Part shown: positions 16,695 through 24,402 of the stretch, in pieces | Layout: each line of letters opens with the position of its first letter | Position numbering within the stretch: the stretch's first letter is position 1 | DNA from: Candidatus Endomicrobium macrotermitis | Lineage (GTDB): Bacteria; Elusimicrobiota; Endomicrobiia; Endomicrobiales; Endomicrobiaceae | Length of the DNA: 47,208 nucleotides | Direction of reading: 5' to 3' | NCBI GenBank assembly: GCA_031271405.1 | Contig: JAISVT010000003.1 | Coordinates: 1-47,208, forward strand | The notes under the pieces: model-generated | What the model was told of the DNA's origin: nothing | Seen by the model: only the letters and a program-made list of their open reading frames with translations | Databases searched by the model: none | Program-made: the position numbers and the translations under genes

Positions 16695-17872
16695 GAAAAA
16701 TATTATTTTTTGCATTTATTTTTTGTTTTTATTTTGCCGGTTCGGTTTTTTCAGCCGATCAGGTTCAGGATGCTTCGTTATCAAACGGTTCGGCGGCGTC
16801 TTCGCAGAACGGCTTTGAAAACACCACTTCCGTAAACAGCGGAATAGTGTTTTTGGAAACTAAAACCACCAGAAAATACAGGCTTGATTCCGGCGTTTTG
16901 TCGGCTTTCGGCATTTCAAATAACGATATTTCTTTTTCAAGCCAAACTCCGGTAAACAATTACGTTTCGACAACAACTCCCGTTAACATAGGTATTACCG
17001 CCAACACCTATCAAGGCAGCATAGCTCTGTTAGGATACAGAATCGCTTATACGACCGCTTCAATATATGAAATGAGCATAACTACGCTTGCATATAACGA
17101 GGCGGGCATTGCTCCGGAGGTTTCGACGCAGACTCTTGCTTACGGTTTTCGTCCCGGCGATAATTATTTGCAGTGGTTTGCCATGAATACCGCAAGCGAC
17201 GAAGGGGCGTTCAGCAGTATCATTAGAATTATTGTAAGCGAAGATGCCGCCGGCGCAAAAATTCTACAGCCTTCGGGAGGATTTGCGTCGTCTAATCCGA
17301 TAATAAGAGCGAGGCTGTCTACCCAGCATGATTTTGACCCGTCGGAGGTTACGATTCATATGTTTGCCGGCGCGTCTACCGAGGCTGCGTCGGAGTTAAG
17401 TGTGGATTACGGAACAGGGAAATTTGTTGACTCTTCAATGTTGGAGTATAAATACACGGCGCGGACGCTTCAGGTCGGCATGGAATACACGCTGCTTATA
17501 AAATTTATTGATGGAAACGGAGACCGTTACGATTCCGATCCCGTAACGTTTATAGTTGACGGCGCTCCGATATCGCAGCTTTTACCGTATCCTTCTCCGT
17601 ATAACCCGAAGAGGGGGCGTTTAAAGATAAAATACGTATTGTCTGAAGATTCTTCCGTTACAATTAATATATACGACAGAGCCGGAAAATTCGTAAGCAA
17701 AGCCGTTGATTCGCAAAACCGTCCCGGCGGACTAAACGATACGGACGAATGGAACGCAAAAAGCTATGCCGGGGAAGATTTGGCAAGCGGAGTTTATATA
17801 TGCGAACTCATCGCCGTAAGCGGCGGAAAAGAAAACAGGCGTTACGCGTCTTTTGCAATTTTGAGAAAATAA
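16691..17872 (+). CDS. Secreted protein with FlgD-like C-terminal Ig domain
   Basis: The product is 393 aa, with a signal peptide (MRKILFFAFIFCFYFAGSVFSA). The middle is beta-rich, with no motif I recognise. The last ~85 residues (PYPSPYNPKRGRLKIKYVL...VTINIYDRAGKFV...GVYICELIA) match the FlgD-Ig-like domain that often ends secreted proteins and resembles type IX sorting domains. It overlaps the repeat protein by four bases and abuts the PorV-like gene (stop and ATG adjacent). In type IX systems PorV shuttles proteins with such C-terminal domains, so a cargo-carrier relationship is a plausible inference. Core T9SS genes are not in this window. Confidence 0.75.
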   Translation: MRKILFFAFIFCFYFAGSVFSADQVQDASLSNGSAASSQNGFENTTSVNSGIVFLETKTTRKYRLDSGVLSAFGISNNDISFSSQTPVNNYVSTTTPVNIGITANTYQGSIALLGYRIAYTTASIYEMSITTLAYNEAGIAPEVSTQTLAYGFRPGDNYLQWFAMNTASDEGAFSSIIRIIVSEDAAGAKILQPSGGFASSNPIIRARLSTQHDFDPSEVTIHMFAGASTEAASELSVDYGTGKFVDSSMLEYKYTARTLQVGMEYTLLIKFIDGNGDRYDSDPVTFIVDGAPISQLLPYPSPYNPKRGRLKIKYVLSEDSSVTINIYDRAGKFVSKAVDSQNRPGGLNDTDEWNAKSYAGEDLASGVYICELIAVSGGKENRRYASFAILRK

Positions 17873-18904
17873 ATGAAAAAAATAGTTTCCGTTTGTTTCA
17901 TTTTAATATTTGCGGCTAATGTTTACGCGGCCTCCGGCGGCGCGGCTTTCCTTAAAAAAGGCGTCGGAGCAAGAGCGCTGGGCATGGGCGGAGCGTTTAC
18001 TTCCGTTGCGGGCGATGCAAACGCGGTATATTGGAACCCCGCGGGACTAGGTCAAATTTACGATAATTATTCGGTTACTTTTATGGCAGCCTCGGGAGCT
18101 TCCGACGAATGGACTGGTTTGAGCGATGTCATTCCTACGCATAATTTTGTAGCTTTATCCGTGCCTGCGGGAAAGATTACGGAAGCTTTGGGAAAATCGG
18201 TTTTTGCCTTTGGCTATATGAGTTCTTATCTCGATAAGATCATAGGTTCAAGTGATGAGGGAATACAAACGGGAACGCTTGAAGACACTCAAAGCGCTTT
18301 CTATCTTTCCTGGGGTATGCCGGTGTGGGAAGAAGATACCAATTTATACGTCGGCGCGTCGTTAAAGTATCTGTCGGAAAATTTAAGCGGAACCGGAGGC
18401 GACAGCGCTTCGGGATACGATATTGACGCCGGCATAATATATAATATTTTTGAAACTTTAAATTTCGGTTTATTTATAGGAAAAGGCGCTTCCATAAAGT
18501 GGGCAGAGTCGGAAAGCGACCAATCGGCTTTGACATCTAAGTTCGGCGTTTCGAACATGTTTAATTTAAGCGAAAAATTTAAACTTTTGGGAGCCGCGGA
18601 TTTGGTTCAGGTGCAAAGAGAACCTTTGGGAGCAAACTTGGGCTTGGAGTTAAGTTATATGGACATTGCCGGAAGTGACGATGGATTAGGTTTAAAAGGG
18701 CTGCATTTGAGAGGCGGCGTAAATTCTTTGGCTTTGGAAAACCGCTACGGAGTCAGGGAAGACATAAATAAAAATATCGCTTACAGCGCCGGTTTCGGGA
18801 TTGACATCGCAATACTGGGCAAATTTTTGCAGTTGGACTACGCTATGATTATGGGAAATATTTTAGACAGCCAAAATAAAATTTCGTTGAGTTTTTACTT
18901 TTAG
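17873..18904 (+). CDS. PorV/PorQ-like (UPF0164-type) outer-membrane barrel
   Basis: The product is 343 aa, with a signal peptide (MKKIVSVCFILIFAANVYA). The mature start AFLKKGVGARALGMGGAFTSVAGDANAVYWNPAGLG is the hallmark of PorV/UPF0164 proteins, relatives of the FadL-type barrel. It ends in an aromatic strand (KISLSFYF). PorV-like proteins carry or anchor secreted C-terminal-domain proteins at the outer membrane in type IX secretion, though many UPF0164 members have no assigned role. It starts directly after the FlgD-like-domain protein and is followed within 10 nt by the coiled-coil protein. Confidence 0.85.
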   Translation: MKKIVSVCFILIFAANVYAASGGAAFLKKGVGARALGMGGAFTSVAGDANAVYWNPAGLGQIYDNYSVTFMAASGASDEWTGLSDVIPTHNFVALSVPAGKITEALGKSVFAFGYMSSYLDKIIGSSDEGIQTGTLEDTQSAFYLSWGMPVWEEDTNLYVGASLKYLSENLSGTGGDSASGYDIDAGIIYNIFETLNFGLFIGKGASIKWAESESDQSALTSKFGVSNMFNLSEKFKLLGAADLVQVQREPLGANLGLELSYMDIAGSDDGLGLKGLHLRGGVNSLALENRYGVREDINKNIAYSAGFGIDIAILGKFLQLDYAMIMGNILDSQNKISLSFYF

Positions 18905-18913
18905 AGGCATAAT

Positions 18914-20395
18914 ATGAAAATTAAAAAAATACTTTCTTTATTTGTCTCGGCAGTGATGGCCTTAAACGCCGTGCCGGCATTTCCCGCGGTAAAGCGCGAC
19001 GTCAACGATCCGGTTTTAAGGGAGATAATCAACGAACTCAACTCTAAGATGCCGAAATTTATCAACAGGTACGGCGATACGGTTTTCGTAGAGGATGAGC
19101 CCGTAACCAGGGGCGCTTTGATAGAAGCATTGTACGAGTATGACAAGAGGGTTAAAGGCGCGGCGCCGGAGGCCGCCCCGGATAAAACGTCCGTGACCCG
19201 TCAGGAATTCGACAGTTTAAGAAACAGAATTTCATTTATTGCAAACGCGGTCGCGGAACAAAATCAAAATGCCGCCGGCAAAGCTGATAACCGTTCCGGG
19301 GCAGCCGCAAGCGTGGATATAGTGAACATCATTTCCGATTTGAAACCCAATATGCCGATGCTTTTGGACGGAAGTTTAAAAAGTTCAAAAGTGTTTATGG
19401 AATTGCAGCAGAAAGTTGAGGCCGGATCGGGTTCCGCAAGACAGTATTCGTCCGGAAGTTCGAGTTCTTTGTTAAAAGATATGGATTCTTTAAACGAAAA
19501 AGTCGATATGCTCTCAAAGAAAGTGGATTTGACCTCGAGCCAAATAATCCGGATTGAGAAGTCGTCTTCGGGAAAGCAGTCTTCTTCGGGAGGTTCGGAT
19601 GCTTTATTTAAGGATGTGGATTCGTTGAATGAAAAATTCGATATGCTCTCAAAGAAGGTGGATTTGGCTTCGAATCAAATAAGCCGGATCGAGAAGTCGT
19701 CTTCGGGAAAACAGTCTTCTTCGGGAGGTTCGGATGCTTTGTTTAAGGATGTGGATTCGTTGAATGAAAAATTCAATATGCTTTCAAAGAGAATGGATTT
19801 GGCTTCGAATCAAATAAGCAGAATTGAGAAATCTTCAAAAGGTTCTTCGGACGGCGGCGGTTCGGGAGTTTCTTACGATGCCGTTTCAAAAGAGATAAGC
19901 TATATAAACGAAAGACTTGCCTTATTGTCAAAAAAACTTGACGATGCGGAATTAAATAAAACATCTTCCTCTGCGCCGCGTAATTCTTCGGCGGCTTTAA
20001 GCGAAATATCGGAAATAAAAAGAAATCTTGAGCAAATACAGGCAAATTACGTGCGCGTATCCAAAAGGCTGGACGATCTTAATTCAAGGCCGCCCGCTTC
20101 AGCGGTTGCCGGAGGTTCTCTCGATACGACTTATTTTGTAACGCAGCTTAACGATATAAGAAGAACAGTGGAGGACGTTCCGACTGCAAGCGATATAAGG
20201 CAGGAGATAACCAAATCGCAAATTCAGACGCGTTCGGATATTAAAAAAATAGAAGAAAGACTAAATAATATGCACGGAAACAGGTCGTATTCATCTGGCA
20301 GAGAAGAAAATTCATCTTCAGGCGGATCCGGTGCCGCAATAGCCACCATAAGCCTGGGAATAACCATGATAGCGGCTCTTTTCGTGGCCAGATAA
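18914..20395 (+). CDS. Repeat-rich coiled-coil envelope protein
   Basis: The product is 493 aa, with a signal peptide (MKIKKILSLFVSAVMALNAVPAFPA). Next comes a short domain (NDPVLREIINELNSKMPKFINRYGDTVFVEDEPVTRGALIEALYEYDK) that resembles an SLH-like or spacer helix. From ~180 to 315 there are three 45-aa repeats of DALFKDVDSLNEKFDMLSKK + Ser/Gly-rich linker, predicted to alternate coiled coil and flexible stretches. Further heptad-type helices follow. A hydrophobic C-terminal segment (AAIATISLGITMIAALFVA) could anchor it in the membrane. It is probably a periplasm-spanning spacer or scaffold; I know no named family. Confidence 0.7.
   Translation: MKIKKILSLFVSAVMALNAVPAFPAVKRDVNDPVLREIINELNSKMPKFINRYGDTVFVEDEPVTRGALIEALYEYDKRVKGAAPEAAPDKTSVTRQEFDSLRNRISFIANAVAEQNQNAAGKADNRSGAAASVDIVNIISDLKPNMPMLLDGSLKSSKVFMELQQKVEAGSGSARQYSSGSSSSLLKDMDSLNEKVDMLSKKVDLTSSQIIRIEKSSSGKQSSSGGSDALFKDVDSLNEKFDMLSKKVDLASNQISRIEKSSSGKQSSSGGSDALFKDVDSLNEKFNMLSKRMDLASNQISRIEKSSKGSSDGGGSGVSYDAVSKEISYINERLALLSKKLDDAELNKTSSSAPRNSSAALSEISEIKRNLEQIQANYVRVSKRLDDLNSRPPASAVAGGSLDTTYFVTQLNDIRRTVEDVPTASDIRQEITKSQIQTRSDIKKIEERLNNMHGNRSYSSGREENSSSGGSGAAIATISLGITMIAALFVAR
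19460..19860 (+). repeat. Three 135-bp tandem coding repeats in the coiled-coil gene
   Basis: The 45-codon unit runs from 19595 to 19729 as the clearest copy, with a more diverged copy before it and a truncated copy after it. The segments tcggatgctttatttaagga and gattcgttgaatgaaaaatt recur nearly unchanged. The third copy loses its SSSGKQSSSGG linker in favour of a different Gly/Ser stretch. Confidence 0.88.
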
Positions 20396-20408
20396 TAAGG
20401 AGCGAACA

Positions 20409-22610
20409 ATGCCAAGGCTGTTTTTAAAGAAAAAAGAAGAAGTGCTGGGAGAATACTATCTCAGGCGAAAATCCAGAATTTTTGTCGGAAGCAAAAAAGG
20501 AAACGATATCCTTATAAAAGACGGCAATATTTCCGACCACCACTGCACTATTTCCTTTAAAGAAGGGACTTATGTGCTTAAAGATCAAAATACGATAACC
20601 GGAACAAAACTAAACGGAAAAACCGTCTCGGAAGCGACCCTCGAAGTCGGAGACGTAGTAGGCATAGGTCAGTATGACCTTGTTATGGCTCCCGATACCG
20701 CGGTTGATGCTCCGGAATATTATCTCATAGGGATTTTCGGGAAATTTTCGGGAAAGAAATTTTCCGTGAAAATGGGCGATACCTTTATCGGCAGAGAACC
20801 GAATTCTCCCCGCGGGATTGAAAACGACATAGTTCTTACGGGCGATATGACGGCTTCAAAGGGCCATGCCAAAATTTCCCTGAACAACAGACAGTTTTTT
20901 GTCACCGATGTCGGAAGTACCGGAGGCGTTGCGGTAAACGGGCAAAAAGTCGGGCAGCTTAACAGCATGCTCATAGAACCCGGAGATGAAATTTCGATAG
21001 GCAGGACGATATTCAGATTTGTAAGTTCGAAAGACGAGGATTATTCGCTTCCTTCAAAGCAGCGCATATTTTTGCTGAAAATATTAAAACCTCTGGCTCT
21101 TTTGCTTACTATGGCGGTTTTAGGCGGTTCGCTGTTTTTAATGTGGACAGGCTGGAGCGGCGTTTCTCTGCTCACAAAGTCCAAAAAATTAACTCTGGCG
21201 CTTAATTCGGAATTCAGAAAAGACATTCCGTTGAGAAATTTTGACGAGTACGATATCACTTCCACTCCGGCAGTAGGCGATTTGGCCGGAGGCAGAAAGG
21301 GCAATTCCATAGCTATGCTTACCGCGGCCGGGTTTTTATACGGCTGGGACGCAAAAACCGGAGCCGCTTTATGGCGGCAGATAGAAATATTCAATTCCGG
21401 CAAGACTTCTCCCGTGATTGCGGACGTAAATAACGACGGAATAGAAGATATAATAGTTTTGTCGGACTCATCGATGCTTTATGTGGTTGACGGCCAGTCG
21501 GGCAATCTTATAATGAAAGAGATTTTGGGCGGCGTGGTGTCGGAAATGACTCCTTTGGTAGCCGATTTGACCGCGAACGGGAAACTGGATGTCGTGGTGT
21601 GCTCCGAGGACGGCGCGGTACACTTTTTGTATGACGTCGGTTACGGCGGAAGCGGATTTGAAAAATATACGGAATTTGTGGAAGGCCCCATATACGCGAG
21701 CCCTGTTCTTTATCAGTCAAAAGACATCGCTCCGATGGTCGTTGTGGCGAATTACGCAAGCAAAGTGTTTTTTATAGACGGAAAATCAAGAACGAAAAAG
21801 ACGGTCGATTTGGTGGCAAAAACCGGAAAAACCCATCTTATTGCGGGAGCGCCGGCTATCGGCGATATTACCGGCGACGGAGTACCGGAAGTTATAGTCC
21901 AGTCGAACGTTCCGCAGTATATTTCCGCTATAGACGTTACGAAATTCGACGTTATGTGGACGTATTTTGTAGAGCCTACGCCGCCGGCCGGTCTTATGCA
22001 TAACGCTTCGCCTCTTGTTGCTGACCTTGACGGAAACGGAGCGGGCGACGTGTTTGCGGTTTCCGCAAACGGTTCGATTTTGGGACTGCGCGGAAAAACC
22101 GGTTATCCGGCGGGAGAACTGTTATGGAAACTTTTTGTCCCCGAGGGCAAAAGAATAATATCTTCTCCTGCGATGTGCGATTTCGACAAAGACGGCATGA
22201 TGGACTTCGTAGTGGCTGCGGAAGACGGCAGAGTGATGGTTATTAAAAGCAACCACAAACGCAAAGAGTTTGAAGTGCTGGCGGAAATAAGAGCCAGCAA
22301 CAATCCGATCACTTCTTCGCCGGTCATTGCCGATTTGTTCGGCACCGGCGTTTTGAATATTCTATTTGCAAATTCGACGGACGCTCTTCAGGTAATAGAC
22401 ACAAATTCGAAAATCATGAAGAATTTCAACCCATGGCCGATGTTTTTGGGAAATCCGTCGCATACCGGATTTGAAGGATTCGGCGCTTATAAATCACAGT
22501 ACAGAAATAAGCTGCTTATAGGAATAGGTATTTTAGTGCTGTTTTTGGTAGTAAGGATAAGGATTTCCGTGAAAAAAAGTTCTAAAAGGGTTAAGGTTCA
22601 GTTCTTATGA
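20409..22610 (+). CDS. Transmembrane protein with two FHA domains and an FG-GAP/VCBS propeller
   Basis: The product is 733 aa with no signal peptide. FHA domain 1 covers about residues 20-100 (GSKKGNDILIKDGNISDHHCTI). FHA domain 2 covers ~118-215 (FIGREPNSPRGIENDIVL, ASKGHAKI, TGGVAVNG). A TM helix follows near 222-247 (LKPLALLLTMAVLGGSLFLMW). Residues ~275-690 hold six or more FG-GAP/VCBS-type blades with Asp-rich loops (ADVNNDGIEDIIV, GDITGDGVPEVIV, ADLDGNGAGDVF, CDFDKDGMMDFVV). A second TM helix lies at ~708-725 before a basic tail. FHA domains bind phosphothreonine, so this is probably a cytoplasmic reader of the kinase joined to a periplasmic calcium-binding sensor. Its stop overlaps the PP2C start (ATGA). 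Confidence 0.88.
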   Translation: MPRLFLKKKEEVLGEYYLRRKSRIFVGSKKGNDILIKDGNISDHHCTISFKEGTYVLKDQNTITGTKLNGKTVSEATLEVGDVVGIGQYDLVMAPDTAVDAPEYYLIGIFGKFSGKKFSVKMGDTFIGREPNSPRGIENDIVLTGDMTASKGHAKISLNNRQFFVTDVGSTGGVAVNGQKVGQLNSMLIEPGDEISIGRTIFRFVSSKDEDYSLPSKQRIFLLKILKPLALLLTMAVLGGSLFLMWTGWSGVSLLTKSKKLTLALNSEFRKDIPLRNFDEYDITSTPAVGDLAGGRKGNSIAMLTAAGFLYGWDAKTGAALWRQIEIFNSGKTSPVIADVNNDGIEDIIVLSDSSMLYVVDGQSGNLIMKEILGGVVSEMTPLVADLTANGKLDVVVCSEDGAVHFLYDVGYGGSGFEKYTEFVEGPIYASPVLYQSKDIAPMVVVANYASKVFFIDGKSRTKKTVDLVAKTGKTHLIAGAPAIGDITGDGVPEVIVQSNVPQYISAIDVTKFDVMWTYFVEPTPPAGLMHNASPLVADLDGNGAGDVFAVSANGSILGLRGKTGYPAGELLWKLFVPEGKRIISSPAMCDFDKDGMMDFVVAAEDGRVMVIKSNHKRKEFEVLAEIRASNNPITSSPVIADLFGTGVLNILFANSTDALQVIDTNSKIMKNFNPWPMFLGNPSHTGFEGFGAYKSQYRNKLLIGIGILVLFLVVRIRISVKKSSKRVKVQFL

Positions 22611-24031
22611 AAATTTTATATTCCGCCAGAACGGACACAGGGGTTGTAAGGAAAGAAAATCAGGACGCTTACGGTTTAAATCCGGATAAGGGATTATTTA
22701 TAGTATGCGACGGTATGGGCGGCGGCGCTGCGGGCGATTTTGCGAGCAAGTGCGCCGTTGATGTCATGCTTAAATCTTACGATAAGCTTGACGACATACA
22801 GATAAAGAATATCATCGGCGGCAAATTCAGCCATATGGACGTCGAAATACTTCGCCCGATAGCTTTAATAATGCTTGCCAACAGAATGCTTTATAATCTC
22901 ACTTTGAAATACCCTAAGCTTGCCGGAATGGGGACTACCGTAGTAGCGACGAGATTCGAAGCGGATAAAGGTCTTCTGCACATATACCATTCCGGAGACA
23001 GCAGGCTTTACAAAATAAGAGCCGGCGTGATAGAGCTTCTCACAAAAGACCACTCCAAAGTCAACGAGCTCATCGATGAAGGCAAAATGCGGGAAGAAGA
23101 CATAAAAGCGGTCGAAATGCAAAGCATGATAACGAGAGCTTTGGGAACCGGATCGACGATTAAAGTCGATTATAAGGCGATCCCCGTAAAGCCGGGCGAT
23201 TATTACGTAATGTGCAGCGACGGTTTGAACAGCGAGATAGACGACAATATAATAAAAGACGTCGTCGATATGCACAAAAACGACATCAACGTAGTCACTA
23301 AAGAACTTATTGCCGCGGCAAACAACGCGGGCGGAAGAGACAATACCACGGTTTTGGCTCTCAGGGCGGTGGAGGACAATTCTTTTTACAATCCTACCAG
23401 AGATTATGTTTTCAGCCCCGTTACCGTAACGGAAGAAGCTTCTTTTCAATCTTCCTCGGAAGATAAGTTTTTGACCAAAAGCAATTTTAAGCCCGCCGTT
23501 CCGAAGTCCGCAAGAGAGAAGAATTTTTTCACGAGTTATTTCTTTATAGGCTTTTTGGTCGCACTGGCCGTCGGGTGCGCCGTGTTTTTTATGTCGTACT
23601 CTCAGGAAAATAAAAAAGACACGAAAGAACTCCACGAAATTACCGGTACGGTTTCGGGGGTTTCTTTGGATGTGAGAGCGCCCGTTGACGATCAAATCGC
23701 TCTTATTTCGAAAGCCGAAGATAAAATATCGAAAATGGAAATTATAAGAAAGATTGTCAACGAGAGCGATACTTTCACCTCTCCCCTGTCAAACGTTCAG
23801 GTTACCATAGAAGGAGACGGGACTGTCATCTTCGCAAGTTTTTCTTCGCAGGAACCTTTGAAAATAGAACTGCCTAAAGGTTTCTATACGATGACCATGA
23901 AATATGCCGGGTATAAAACTTTGGACAATAAATCGTACAATCTTGTCGATTCTTTGGATTTAAATTTGGAGCTTTCCGGAGAATTGCAGCAAAAAACCGT
24001 AATAATGCTGCCCGAAAAAACGGAGGAATAA
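22607..24031 (+). CDS. PP2C-family Ser/Thr phosphatase with C-terminal TM and PEGA-like domain
   Basis: The product is 474 aa. Residues 1-255 are a PPM/PP2C phosphatase with the metal-binding motifs: RKENQDAYG, VCDGMGGGAAG, HSGDSRLY, CSDGLNSEI and GGRDNTTV. A TM helix (YFFIGFLVALAVGCAVFFM) lies at about 308-327. The C-terminal ~140 residues include a PEGA-like module (SNVQVTIEGDGTVIF...LPKGFYTMTMKYAGYKTL). It has the same cytoplasmic-enzyme/periplasmic-PEGA layout as the kinase of this operon. It presumably reverses that kinase's phosphorylations. It starts within the end of the FHA gene and is followed by the receiver gene after two bases. Confidence 0.93.
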   Translation: MKILYSARTDTGVVRKENQDAYGLNPDKGLFIVCDGMGGGAAGDFASKCAVDVMLKSYDKLDDIQIKNIIGGKFSHMDVEILRPIALIMLANRMLYNLTLKYPKLAGMGTTVVATRFEADKGLLHIYHSGDSRLYKIRAGVIELLTKDHSKVNELIDEGKMREEDIKAVEMQSMITRALGTGSTIKVDYKAIPVKPGDYYVMCSDGLNSEIDDNIIKDVVDMHKNDINVVTKELIAAANNAGGRDNTTVLALRAVEDNSFYNPTRDYVFSPVTVTEEASFQSSSEDKFLTKSNFKPAVPKSAREKNFFTSYFFIGFLVALAVGCAVFFMSYSQENKKDTKELHEITGTVSGVSLDVRAPVDDQIALISKAEDKISKMEIIRKIVNESDTFTSPLSNVQVTIEGDGTVIFASFSSQEPLKIELPKGFYTMTMKYAGYKTLDNKSYNLVDSLDLNLELSGELQQKTVIMLPEKTEE

Positions 24032-24033
24032 AA

Positions 24034-24402
24034 GTGGAAAATAAGAAAGTTTTGGTTGTTGACGACGACGAAGTGTTTTTGGATTCCACTCAGGCCGCCC
24101 TGGAAACGAAGGGTTTTAAAATCATAAAGGCTTTGAGCGCGGAAAGCGCTTTCGAGGCTTTGTCGCATAATGAGAGGCCGGATTTAATATTGCTTGACAT
24201 AAATCTTCCGGACAAAAACGGATTTGAAGTTTTAAGGACAATAAGGGAAAGCGCAAACTTCTCGAATATCCCCGTCATACTTATAACAGGCGATGTAACC
24301 GTCCAGATCGATAAGGCTTTTGCCGAAGGCGCCGACGACTGCGTATTCAAACCCATAGATATGGATAAGCTCGTTTCCGACATGAACAGGCTTCTCCAAT
24401 GA
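24034..24402 (+). CDS. Single-domain CheY-like response regulator receiver
   Basis: The product is 122 aa, starting at GTG with GGAGG upstream. The receiver signature is complete: VLVVDDDEVF (acidic pair), LILLDINLPDKNG (phospho-accepting Asp about residue 53), ILITGD (Thr switch) and FKPIDMD (Lys and Pro). There is no output domain, so it acts by protein contact. It lies between the phosphatase and the PorV/TPR gene, overlapping the latter by four bases. No histidine kinase is in the window, so its phosphodonor is elsewhere. It may connect a two-component pathway to the Ser/Thr kinase module. Confidence 0.95.
   Translation: MENKKVLVVDDDEVFLDSTQAALETKGFKIIKALSAESAFEALSHNERPDLILLDINLPDKNGFEVLRTIRESANFSNIPVILITGDVTVQIDKAFAEGADDCVFKPIDMDKLVSDMNRLLQ

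Noticed and set aside
22865-23695. 276-aa minus-strand ORF opposite the PP2C gene
   Set aside because: PP2C motifs are complete on the plus strand; this frame is low-complexity Arg/Phe/Val and has no start context.
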